Below are positions 32,155-39,896 of a stretch of DNA of 53,133 nucleotides, piece by piece. The notes beneath the pieces are model-generated. The model did not search any database, had not been told where the DNA came from, and worked only from the letters and a program-made list of their open reading frames with translations. The stretch comes from Desulfobacteraceae bacterium (GTDB taxonomy: Bacteria > Desulfobacterota > Desulfobacteria > Desulfobacterales > UBA5616): assembly GCA_013791935.1 (NCBI GenBank), contig VMSV01000089.1, forward strand, positions 1-53,133, read 5' to 3'. Positions within the stretch are counted from its first letter, which is position 1, and each line of letters opens with the position of its first letter. The position numbers and the translations under genes were made by a program.

Positions 32155-32691
32155 TTATTCTTTGGGTTTTTGGCCGGTCACTTCCGCTGCAACTGCATTT
32201 GCGAATGTTTGTTCAATATCTTCCATCGAGGTTGAAGCTCCATAGATTCCCCCCCATGCAAAAGTCTTGCTGATTGAAAATGCCCCAACCTGCTTTTTGT
32301 CAGGCAATTCAATTATCTTTATTTCTCCGTCAATATGGATCTGTCCTAAACCCGCAAGCATGGAGCGAGCAAAGGCATTGCCTTTATCATATCTCGTCAG
32401 CAACAGTTCTATTTCATAGCTTTTCTTTTCTCCCTGTCCGTTATTGGAAAGCTTCAGATCATTGATTTTTATTCCTATAACTTCAGCCAACCGTACTTTT
32501 TCCGATTCAAGCAAGGTCACCCCGGTTTTGGCCTCAACTTTAACCGAGGTGTCATCTTTTGATTTGATCTTTGATTCCGGTGCAATCATCTGTGTAATAT
32601 TTGCCTTGGGTGTACTTGATGCACACCCGATTGTCATCATAAAACAAACGCAAGGAACAACCAGAATTAAAAAAAATGTTCTCAGTTTCAT
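32155..32691 (-). CDS. DUF4410-like lipoprotein
   Basis: A 178-residue lipoprotein with signal peptide MKLRTFFLILVVPCVCFMM and lipobox (MTIGCASS, Cys about 23). The mature part has the pattern of the DUF4410 family: LRLAEVIG-like KVRLAEVIGIKINDL, YEIELLLTRYDKGNAFARSM, LAGLGQIHIDGEIKIIE, ending with WGGIYGASTSMEDIEQTFAN and AVAAEVTGQ. The start at 32691 follows AGGAGAAGG. It is 61 bases downstream of the beta-barrel gene and probably co-transcribed. The role is unknown; an envelope location is likely. Confidence 0.8.
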   Translation of the reverse strand: MKLRTFFLILVVPCVCFMMTIGCASSTPKANITQMIAPESKIKSKDDTSVKVEAKTGVTLLESEKVRLAEVIGIKINDLKLSNNGQGEKKSYEIELLLTRYDKGNAFARSMLAGLGQIHIDGEIKIIELPDKKQVGAFSISKTFAWGGIYGASTSMEDIEQTFANAVAAEVTGQKPKE

Positions 32692-32752
32692 AATAAACCT
32701 TCTCCTATCCAAGTGATGTTAACCCCATGGGAACAAGCAGATTCATGGCCTT

Positions 32753-33349
32753 TTAAAATACGTACCCTGCGCTCAAGCTTAGGCCATCAAGCATGATCTG
32801 GTCGTCCGTGTCCTGTATTTCGGTCCAGGTTGCCTTATATCCCCCCTTGAGTAACCAATGATCTGAAACGTCCCACCGAAAACCTATGGCTAAATTGTAG
32901 GAAAAATCCGTTTCATTAAAATCAAACCCACTGAAATCACCGTTAAAATTGATATACCCGATCCCGCCGCTGATCATGGGGGTAAACTTGCTTTTTAGAA
33001 GGTTACAGTCCAGATTCAAATCCATGACCGTGAGCGTGGAATCGCCATTGATGACGATACTGCCCTCACTCCCGGTGATATCTGTTGATCCAATGAGTAA
33101 ATCCCCATTAAAATTAAGATGATCATTTAAATTATACCCATACCCTATTCCGAACACCGTTGAATCATCCACCTCCATCATTATTGAACCCAAATTCGTT
33201 GTATCACCGGACATGGATTGCAGGGATCCGAACAATTCACCTTTTCCGCTACGACTCCACTCCTGGGCACTGGTTGTGAAAGAAGTCATCACCAAAACAG
33301 CCATACTTAAAACCAAGATGTTTACGCTTTTTTTTGATACCATCTTCAT
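32753..33349 (-). CDS. Outer-membrane beta-barrel protein
   Basis: A 198-residue protein with a signal peptide ending around TTSAQEW. Alternating hydrophobic strands (TVFGIGYGYNLNDHLNFNGD, MISGGIGYINFNG, FSYNLAIGFRWDVSDHWLLK) suggest about eight strands, and the protein ends in the aromatic C-terminal signature LSAGYVF required for outer-membrane insertion. It matches the OmpA-like/outer-membrane beta-barrel class of small porin-like proteins. AGGAGAGG precedes the ATG. The function is not deducible. Confidence 0.82.
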   Translation of the reverse strand: MKMVSKKSVNILVLSMAVLVMTSFTTSAQEWSRSGKGELFGSLQSMSGDTTNLGSIMMEVDDSTVFGIGYGYNLNDHLNFNGDLLIGSTDITGSEGSIVINGDSTLTVMDLNLDCNLLKSKFTPMISGGIGYINFNGDFSGFDFNETDFSYNLAIGFRWDVSDHWLLKGGYKATWTEIQDTDDQIMLDGLSLSAGYVF

Positions 33350-33865
33350 AATCCTCTCCTATTGTATTGAGTAAATTAAATGGTGGTTGAAAAACAAAAA
33401 GAATAAATATGGGTTTAGCCGGGAAATACCCTTCGGCAGGGACATCTCAAAAATGTCCGGATGGAAGATTTTAACGTAAAATCATCCGTCCAATAAATTA
33501 ATAAATCATAGTTTGTCAATTCCTATTATTGGGTATTCGATACGGACTATAAATACCCAATAAACCATCTAAAGCATTGGTTTAAATCCTTTTATTTTAT
33601 ATTGTTTTTAACCTATTTTCAAGCCATTCTTTTACCAGAATTTCAAGATCGCCACGATTTTGAGCCCAGCAATCTAAATTTCCGTTTTTCCTTAGGCCCT
33701 TTATTTCGATTTATTTCGTTCAAACCCCAGGATCAAATTCTCATACAGAGTTCAGATCAAAGCATGATCATAATTTGTAGGTTAATGATCATTAAATGCC
33801 CATCTTGGTTTTCAATTTCTGCCCTGAAACCTTATCAAGCCCTTGTTTTAGGCCACAATTCCCAT
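33350..33865. other. Long AT-rich intergenic region with an inverted repeat
   Basis: About 510 bases without a supported gene between divergent transcription units. It holds the perfect 12-bp inverted repeat at 33526-33563 (listed separately) and a sigma-54-like site at its right edge. The frames seen here lack ribosome-binding sites and motifs. Confidence 0.5.
33526..33563. repeat. Inverted repeat, possible operator
   Basis: TTATTGGGTATT (33526-33537) and AATACCCAATAA (33552-33563) are perfect complements around 14 bases. It lies between the divergent beta-barrel and radical SAM genes, where a regulator could act on either side. No other copy was found in the window. Confidence 0.6.
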
Positions 33866-33880
33866 TGGCACAGATCTTGT
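33866..33880 (+). promoter_or_regulatory. Sigma-54-like promoter for the radical SAM cassette
   Basis: TGGCAC (33866-33871), five bases, then TTGT (33877-33880) matches the -24/-12 consensus (TGGCAC-N5-TTGC) except the last base. It lies about 42 bases before the radical SAM ATG, and the cassette ends with a sigma-54 activator gene. Confidence 0.5.
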
Positions 33881-33922
33881 TAATAAAAGGGCAAAACCCA
33901 TCCCTTCAAAAGGAGCATAATT

Positions 33923-35206
33923 ATGAAAGAAAGCAAACCGTCAAAACCCAGCGACCTAAATACCTCCTCTTTGTTCCGCATGCCCTGGACCAATTCGGAC
34001 AATGCCTTTTCCTGGTTGGAAATCACCCACCGGTGCAATCTGAATTGCGACTACTGCTATCAGAAAAACCGCGCCGACAGCGACAAGGACCTTTTACAGC
34101 TGGAAAGGGAATTGAACACCCTCATGAATCTGCGTAAATCAGACACCCTGTTCATCTCCGGAGGGGAACCCCTGATCCATCCGCAAATTGTGGACATTGT
34201 CCGAATGGCCCATACCCACCACCTCAAACCGGTTCTGGTCACCAACGGTCATTCCATCACTCCGGAAATCATCCATACGCTGAAAAAGGCCGGGGTTTTC
34301 GGATTTGTTTTTCATGTGGACCGGGGCCAATCCCGGCCGGGATGGATCGACAAAACTGAAAAAGAGCTGAATCAACTCCGGCAGGCCTATGCGGATATGG
34401 TTCATTCTGAAAAAGGAGTGGTCTGCGGTTTCAACATCACCATCCTGCCCGAAACTCTGCACGAGGTGCCGGATATCGTTACCTGGACCCTTGAGAACAT
34501 CCACAGGGTTTGTACCGTTTCCCTGATCCCGGTCAGGGTTCCCGGGGAGGAAGACCCCTGGGATTTGTATGTCCGTGGAGAAAAGATCGCTTTCCAGGAT
34601 ACCGCTTTCCAGAAAAACAAATACAAGAATCCCTCCGGTATCCAACTTACAGCCAATGACATTTATTCCCGAGTTCGGGAAGTGATCCCGAACTTCCAGG
34701 CCAATGCTTTCCTGGGAGGAACCGAGGTGCCGGATGCCCCCAAATGGCTTTTCTCCAATATCATTGGAACCCACACCAGGGTTTTTGGGCATATGGGGCC
34801 CAAGGCCATGGAGACCTTACAAAACGGATACCATTTCTTCAAAGGGCGCTTCCTGTCCTTTTTAAAGCCTGGATTTTATTCAAGGGCAAAACTCCTGTTC
34901 CCCTTGGCCCTCCTGGACAGGGAACTTGGAAAAACCTGCCGTGCTTTTCTATGGGCTTGTTTTAAAAATCCCCTGACCCTGTTTAAAAAAGTCTCCATTC
35001 AAAGCCTTCTGATCCTTCAACCCCAGGATGTACTTCCCTCGGGGAAACAGGACCTCTGTGACGGATGCCCCAACAAAACCATCCATGAGGGGAAACTGGT
35101 CTCCATGTGCCGGGTGGAAGAATTCATGGCCTTCGGGGACATGGTTACCTTCCGAGCCAAGGAAACCTGCATGGAAACAGGGCAAGCCTATGGAGATGCC
35201 GCATGA
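33923..35206 (+). CDS. Radical SAM protein, unknown substrate
   Basis: A 427-residue radical SAM enzyme. The [4Fe-4S] motif CNLNCDYC gives Cys38, Cys42 and Cys45 (CxxxCxxC), followed by the GGEP motif in LFISGGEPLIHP and VLVTNGHSI. A distinctive central segment reads FGFVFHVDRGQSRPGWIDKT. Near the C-terminus LCDGCPNKT and a later SMCRVEEF offer four more cysteines that could hold a second cluster, but without a typical SPASM spacing. AAAGGAGC precedes the ATG. It is the first gene of a cassette with a DUF1571 protein, a DUF212/divergent-PAP2 membrane protein and a sigma-54 activator. Neighbours suggest an envelope or lipid-related modification; this is inference only. Confidence 0.88.
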   Translation: MKESKPSKPSDLNTSSLFRMPWTNSDNAFSWLEITHRCNLNCDYCYQKNRADSDKDLLQLERELNTLMNLRKSDTLFISGGEPLIHPQIVDIVRMAHTHHLKPVLVTNGHSITPEIIHTLKKAGVFGFVFHVDRGQSRPGWIDKTEKELNQLRQAYADMVHSEKGVVCGFNITILPETLHEVPDIVTWTLENIHRVCTVSLIPVRVPGEEDPWDLYVRGEKIAFQDTAFQKNKYKNPSGIQLTANDIYSRVREVIPNFQANAFLGGTEVPDAPKWLFSNIIGTHTRVFGHMGPKAMETLQNGYHFFKGRFLSFLKPGFYSRAKLLFPLALLDRELGKTCRAFLWACFKNPLTLFKKVSIQSLLILQPQDVLPSGKQDLCDGCPNKTIHEGKLVSMCRVEEFMAFGDMVTFRAKETCMETGQAYGDAA

Positions 35207-35244
35207 ACCTGAATAAAACTTTCTACTTTCATGGAGGATATGTC

Positions 35245-36000
35245 ATGAATCGAAAAAACCGGTTTGATGTTCCGTGGAGGGTCGTCGGGAGTTTCCTGAT
35301 CCTGATTCTATGCACGGGAGAGAGCTTTGCCCGGGAACCTTCCCCTTCCGTTCAGTCATTGATTTTCGAAGCCCTGGAACAATTCAAAACCCTGGAGGAT
35401 TACACCTGCACCCTGGATAAACGGGTTTTAAAAAACGGAACTCTTTACGAAGATAGGGGAATATCCGTCAAATACAAAAAACCCGGGCATTACTATTTTC
35501 GATGGAGCCAAGGCACATCCAGGGGAAGGGAAGTCATTTTCGTGGAAGGCAAAAACCACGACAGACTTCTGGCCCACCCGGGAGGCATTTTTAAATTTAT
35601 CACCCTTCACCTGGACCCGGAAGGCTCCCTGGCCATGAAGGAAAACCGCCATTCCCTGAAAAGCAGTGGCATGGAAAAGATCATCTCCTTGATGGAATCC
35701 AATTACTCACTGGCCATGGAAAAAGGCCTGGAGGTGATTCAATGCAAGGCCCAGGGAACCCTGGATGGCGAAAACGTGTGGATCATCGAGGGCTCCTTTC
35801 CGGACGGTCATGGGTTTTATGCACAAAAAATGACCCTATCCTTTTCCAAGAAACTCAAACTGCCGGTAAAAATCTCCATTTACGACGGCCAGGAGGCACT
35901 CCTTGAAGAGTATGTCTTTAATGATTTGTCCATCAACACAGGCGTAAGCGAAAAGGATTTTGACCCCTCAAACCCCGAATACAGCTATCTTGGGAGGTAA
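35245..36000 (+). CDS. DUF1571-family exported protein
   Basis: A 251-residue protein starting MNRKNRFDVPWRVVGSFLIL with a signal peptide probably cleaved after GESFA. The mature part has the DUF1571 pattern: LEQFKTLEDYTCTLDKRVLK, YEDRGISVKYKKPGHYYFRW, then VFVEG-like VIFVEGKNHDRLLAHPGG and LEEYVFNDLSINTGVSEKDF. The fold resembles LolA/LolB-type lipoprotein carriers in overall style (an outer-membrane sorting-like half barrel), although this is tentative. The start at 35245 follows GGAGG; the frame opens earlier but overlaps the radical SAM gene. It lies 38 bases after that gene. Confidence 0.85.
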   Translation: MNRKNRFDVPWRVVGSFLILILCTGESFAREPSPSVQSLIFEALEQFKTLEDYTCTLDKRVLKNGTLYEDRGISVKYKKPGHYYFRWSQGTSRGREVIFVEGKNHDRLLAHPGGIFKFITLHLDPEGSLAMKENRHSLKSSGMEKIISLMESNYSLAMEKGLEVIQCKAQGTLDGENVWIIEGSFPDGHGFYAQKMTLSFSKKLKLPVKISIYDGQEALLEEYVFNDLSINTGVSEKDFDPSNPEYSYLGR

Positions 36001-36004
36001 CGCC

Positions 36005-36451
36005 ATGAATCCCCTGCTCATTGCTGCGGGTTTTTCCTGGGTTTTGGCCCAGACCCTGAAAGTTCTCATCGGACTATGGCACTATGGTAGCCAGGACCGA
36101 CCCCGAATCCTCTGGCGGATCCTTTGGGCCGGAGGCATGCCCAGCACCCATAGCGCCATGGTCTCCTCATCCACGGTGGTCACATTTTTATCCTCTGGCG
36201 GGCAGAGCGTGTTGTTCGGGCTTTCCCTGATCTTGGCCTGTATCGTCATCTATGACCGAAGCCGCATGCATTCCATTTATTGCCGCTTTCAGGATAGGTA
36301 CCCTGTTTTTAAAAAGGAGGTTCAGAACGATCCCATGCTGAAAGACCTCATGGGTCATCGCTTATCGGAACTTCTGGCAGGGGTCTTAATCGGCCTGGCT
36401 TCCGGGGTGGGGACGATGCAGTTATTCGCCTATGGAACAAAAGTGTATTGA
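36005..36451 (+). CDS. Divergent PAP2-family membrane protein (DUF212)
   Basis: A 148-residue membrane protein of the DUF212 family, related to acid phosphatase/vanadium haloperoxidases (PAP2). Family marks are AQTLKVLIGLWHYG, GGMPSTHSAMVSSSTVV (the phosphate-site-like PSTHSA) and DRSRMHSIYCRF, and the last part LMGHRLSELLAGVLIG holds the GHR-x(n)-E motif. There are about four membrane segments. GGGAGG precedes the ATG at 36005, four bases after DUF1571. PAP2 relatives dephosphorylate lipid phosphates such as undecaprenyl or phosphatidylglycerol phosphate, which hints at a lipid substrate for the cassette. Confidence 0.88.
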   Translation: MNPLLIAAGFSWVLAQTLKVLIGLWHYGSQDRPRILWRILWAGGMPSTHSAMVSSSTVVTFLSSGGQSVLFGLSLILACIVIYDRSRMHSIYCRFQDRYPVFKKEVQNDPMLKDLMGHRLSELLAGVLIGLASGVGTMQLFAYGTKVY

Positions 36452-36483
36452 CAGGTTTTGCATGGAACATGTACATCTAATGC

Positions 36484-37956
36484 ATGCCAAAATTCTTTGA
36501 TTTGAGCAAAAACGATAGAAACTTTTTCCGAATGGTTCAAGACGCCATCTTCTGCAACCCTTTCAGCCGCCAACGCGCGGATCTGGATGCAGGCATCGCA
36601 GGCCGTAAAGGCCTTCCCCTTGGGGCCGGGGTGGACAAAGCCATTGAAGCCGTTGCCCAACGGGCGAAGAATCTGATTCAAGAGGGCAAAGGAGATCTAA
36701 GGGGATACGGATCCGTATCGGACCGGGAACTGGTTCGCAGCGGATTTCTTTTTGATTTATTTTATCGATACCTTGGCGAATTTGACGAACTCATCACCCG
36801 CCAATTGGAAAGCAAGGAAAAACCCTGCCCCGTGCCCTTTGCAAATAAGGTTCTTCAGGAGATGAAGGACCGGGGGTTTGCCCACAAGGAATCCCTTCAT
36901 TACCTTGCCTTCATGTACCAGCTCAGACGGGCTTTTTTCTTCATCTTCAAAGGCCTGGTGGGTCAAAACCCTTCCATGGAAGATCTTCGATGTCGTTTGT
37001 GGAACAATATTTTCACCTTTGATTCCCATTTATACGAAACCTACCTGTGGGACCGCATGGAGGACTTTTCCACCATCCTCCTGGGAGAAACCGGGACCGG
37101 CAAGGGAACCGCCGCCGCCGCCCTGGGAAGGTCCGGGTATATTCCTTTCAATGAGAAAACCGGCTGTTTCGACGAGAGTTTTGCAGGCAGCTTCATTGCC
37201 ATCAACCTGTCCCAGTATCCGGAAACCCTGATTGAATCGGAGCTTTTCGGGCATAGAAAAGGAGCCTTCACCGGGGCTGCCGCCGATCATATGGGCGTGT
37301 TTTCAAGGTGCCCGAAACATGGCTCCATTTTTTTGGATGAAATCGGCGAAGTGCCGGTTCCCATCCAGATCAAGCTCCTCCAGGTCCTTCAGGAAAGGAC
37401 CTTCATCATGGTGGGGGATCACAGACAGATGCGTTTTGAAGGAAGGGTCATTGCTGCAACCAACCGGCCCTTGAACGAGCTGAGAAACCAGGGAAAATTC
37501 CGGGATGACTTTTATTACCGCCTGTGCTCGGATATCATCACCGTTCCCGCCCTGCGGGACCAGATCAAAGAAAATCCCGCTTGCTTTGATGAAATCCTGG
37601 GCCATACCATTGACCGGATCATGGGAAAACCTTCAGGTGCGCTACACGCAACCCTCAAGGATCTTCTTCTTGCTGATTTGGGGAAGGATTATTCCTGGCC
37701 GGGCAATGTTCGGGAACTGGAGCAGGCCATTCGCCGGGTACTCATTACCCGGAAGTATTCACCGGTTCCGGAAAACCCACCCCCCCAAACCAGCCCGGGC
37801 AATATAAATCAGATCCAGGAGGGGACCCTGGATGCCAGAAACCTTCTTGAATCCTACTGCACCATGCTCTATGAAAAGCATGGCACCTACGAAAAAGTCG
37901 CCCGGATCACCGGCCTGGACCGGAGAACCGTGAAAAAGAACATCCGGGTGCCATAA
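36484..37956 (+). CDS. Sigma-54-dependent transcriptional activator
   Basis: A 490-residue bacterial enhancer-binding protein. The AAA+ domain is complete: Walker A GETGTGKG (201-208), FGHRKGAFTGA with the sigma-54 contact loop GAFTGA (260-265), Walker B SIFLDEIGE (281-289), and the RDDFYYRL and SWPGNVRELEQ motifs. A FIS-type helix-turn-helix closes the protein (YEKVARITGLDRRTVKKNI). The first 190 residues match no sensor domain I know (no REC, GAF or PAS signature). The long insertion after Walker A (AALGRSGYIPFNEKTGCFDE) is typical of an unusual subgroup. The ATG lacks a clear ribosome-binding site. It lies 32 bases after DUF212 and probably controls the cassette from the sigma-54-like site at 33866. 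Confidence 0.88.
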   Translation: MPKFFDLSKNDRNFFRMVQDAIFCNPFSRQRADLDAGIAGRKGLPLGAGVDKAIEAVAQRAKNLIQEGKGDLRGYGSVSDRELVRSGFLFDLFYRYLGEFDELITRQLESKEKPCPVPFANKVLQEMKDRGFAHKESLHYLAFMYQLRRAFFFIFKGLVGQNPSMEDLRCRLWNNIFTFDSHLYETYLWDRMEDFSTILLGETGTGKGTAAAALGRSGYIPFNEKTGCFDESFAGSFIAINLSQYPETLIESELFGHRKGAFTGAAADHMGVFSRCPKHGSIFLDEIGEVPVPIQIKLLQVLQERTFIMVGDHRQMRFEGRVIAATNRPLNELRNQGKFRDDFYYRLCSDIITVPALRDQIKENPACFDEILGHTIDRIMGKPSGALHATLKDLLLADLGKDYSWPGNVRELEQAIRRVLITRKYSPVPENPPPQTSPGNINQIQEGTLDARNLLESYCTMLYEKHGTYEKVARITGLDRRTVKKNIRVP

Positions 37957-37988
37957 AAATTGTTAATGATCCGATGGAGCCTTTTTGG

Positions 37989-38016
37989 GCAGGGAGCAGG
38001 CGTGCTTGCTCCCTAC
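37989..38016. repeat. 28-bp palindrome, family B, third unit
   Basis: Arms AGGGAGCAGG and GCTTGCTCCCT (within 37989-38016) match the two units at 19561-19639 except for paired changes that preserve the stem (GGGAG/CTCCC for GGGAA/TTCCC). It again lies between convergent genes. Confidence 0.8.
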
Positions 38017-38038
38017 TGCTGTCTCCTGTATTCTGATT

Positions 38039-38563
38039 TTAATACTTGGCATCGGCATATTCCAGCCAACCCCCGGCCTCCACGAGGGACCGGTCAAAGC
38101 CGGAAATGGAAAAGGGGATTTCCGTGGTTTTTCCATTTCCTTGGATTTTGAAGACATTTTCCTTTAAATCCGTGGTCAACCTCGTGTCGGGGCCTGAAAA
38201 ATTGGAGAACAGCTCTTCAATCTGATCTGCCGCAAGTTCCACGGCCATCATACCGCAATTGAACATGTTCTGTCGAAAAATACGGGCATAGCTGGTGGCG
38301 ATCACCAGGTTGATGCCGTTGACTTCCAAGGCCCAGGGGGCATGCTCACGGGAGGAACCGCATCCGAAGTTGGACCGGGTGATGACCACATTTTTTTCCG
38401 CAATATCGGCCAGGGGATTGAATTCTTCCAGTACCAGATCCTCCAGAAGATGGGGCTTCAACGCCTCCTTGCTGACCGTTGTGAGGTATTTGGCCGGAAT
38501 GATTTCATCGGTATTGATATCGGATCTGTCCAGAAATAGAACGCGACCGTTAAAGTTTTTCAT
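38039..38563 (-). CDS. leuD: 3-isopropylmalate dehydratase, small subunit
   Basis: Swivel subunit of the aconitase-fold dehydratase that isomerises 2- and 3-isopropylmalate for leucine. The 174 residues show the archaeal/type-2 pattern: RSDINTDEIIPAKYLTTVS, the RSNFGCGSSREHAPWAL substrate loop, IATSYARIFRQNMFNCGMMA. The loop after Tyr in the YL-T-T position discriminates isopropylmalate, homoaconitate and related substrates, and YLTT does not settle it. GTTAAA/weak ribosome binding precedes the ATG. It follows leuC by three bases on the minus strand, so they form one complex and operon. Confidence 0.9.
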   Translation of the reverse strand: MKNFNGRVLFLDRSDINTDEIIPAKYLTTVSKEALKPHLLEDLVLEEFNPLADIAEKNVVITRSNFGCGSSREHAPWALEVNGINLVIATSYARIFRQNMFNCGMMAVELAADQIEELFSNFSGPDTRLTTDLKENVFKIQGNGKTTEIPFSISGFDRSLVEAGGWLEYADAKY

Positions 38564-38566
38564 GCT

Positions 38567-39859
38567 TTATCTCCTGTTCCCGAATAATTCCGAATTGGTG
38601 ATATATCCTGCAATGGCCGATGCGGCTGCAGAGGCCGGGCTCATGAGATGCACCCTCCCGCCCTTGCCCATGCGCCCGAAAAAATTCCGGTTGGTGGTGG
38701 AGGCGCAGACCTCCCCTTCGGCCAGAACCCCGTTGCTCATGCCAAGACAAGCTCCACAAGTGGGGTTGGTGACGCAGAATCCGGCATCGGCAAAGATTTT
38801 CAAGATCCCTTCCGAAAGGGCCGCGTTGTAAATATCCGTGGTGGCCGGGGACACAATGCCCCTCACATGGCCTGCGAGTTTTTTGCCTTCAAGAACCTTG
38901 GCCGCGATTCGAAGATCTTCCAGTCTGCCGTTGGTGCAGGACCCGATATAGACCTGATCGAGTTTGACATGGGCCAGATCCTTCACCGGCTTTACCTGGT
39001 CGGGCTTGAATTCCACGGTGGAAAGGGGTTCCAGATCGCTCACGTCCAGGTCGATCACCGCATCGTATTCGGCATCCGCATCGGAGGCGAACTTTTCATA
39101 GGCCTTCAAAGCGTCTTCTTTGGAGGCAAACTCATCTTCAATGAATTTCCACAGGTAGTCCACGGTGGTCCTGTCCGGCATGCAGATTCCCGAGGTTCCT
39201 CCGGCTTCAATGGCCATGTTGCAAAGGGTCATCCGGGCTTCCATGCTCATTTTATCGATGACCGGACCGGAAAACTCCATGACCCGGTCCGTGGCGCCAT
39301 TCACCGTTAATTTGTGGATGATGGAAAGGATCACATCCTTGGCAAACACCCCTTGGGGCAATGTGCCGGTGACATTGATCTTGATGGTTTTGGGGTATTT
39401 CAGAGCACAGACGCCTTTTAATATCCCCACTTCCAGATCTGTGGTGCCCACGCCGGCGGCAAAAGCGCCGAAGGCCCCATGGGTGCAGGTGTGGGAATCG
39501 CCCATGATGATGGTATAGCCGGGCCGGACAAATCCTTTTTCCGGAAAAATGGCATGACACACCCCGTTTTTACCGATATCAAAAAAATCCACGATGTCCT
39601 GACGTCTGGCCCAATCCCTTAAAATCTTGCCCTGGGTGGCGGTTTCCGAATCCTTGGCCGGGGTCACGTGATCGATCACGACCTTGATTTTGGTCTTGTC
39701 AAACACCCTGTCTTTCCCCCTTGCAATCAAATCATTGATGGCGATGGGAGTGGTGATTTCATGGCAGAACACGGCATCCAGTCTGAGGACGTACATATCT
39801 TCCGAAGGATTGTCCACACGGTGGGTGTCGAATATTTTTTGCGCGATGGTTTTTCCCAT
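38567..39859 (-). CDS. leuC: 3-isopropylmalate dehydratase, large subunit
   Basis: Catalytic [4Fe-4S] subunit partnering LeuD. From the start at 39859 (MGKTIAQKIFDTH, after GGAG) it has 430 residues, the type-2/archaeal length. Key motifs are VIDHVTPAKDSETA, GYTIIMGDSHTCTHGAFGAF (with a cluster cysteine), GTTDLEVGILKGV, IGSCTNGRLEDLR (second cysteine region) and NPTCGACLGMSNGV (two further cysteines). The frame opening at 39895 adds 12 unsupported residues and overlaps the lepA stop. Homoaconitase or a related hydro-lyase cannot be excluded by sequence alone. leuA and leuB are not in the window. Confidence 0.92.
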   Translation of the reverse strand: MGKTIAQKIFDTHRVDNPSEDMYVLRLDAVFCHEITTPIAINDLIARGKDRVFDKTKIKVVIDHVTPAKDSETATQGKILRDWARRQDIVDFFDIGKNGVCHAIFPEKGFVRPGYTIIMGDSHTCTHGAFGAFAAGVGTTDLEVGILKGVCALKYPKTIKINVTGTLPQGVFAKDVILSIIHKLTVNGATDRVMEFSGPVIDKMSMEARMTLCNMAIEAGGTSGICMPDRTTVDYLWKFIEDEFASKEDALKAYEKFASDADAEYDAVIDLDVSDLEPLSTVEFKPDQVKPVKDLAHVKLDQVYIGSCTNGRLEDLRIAAKVLEGKKLAGHVRGIVSPATTDIYNAALSEGILKIFADAGFCVTNPTCGACLGMSNGVLAEGEVCASTTNRNFFGRMGKGGRVHLMSPASAAASAIAGYITNSELFGNRR

Positions 39860-39896
39860 AGGGTCTCCTTGTTTTAGCAAATTAATGGGTCTCATA

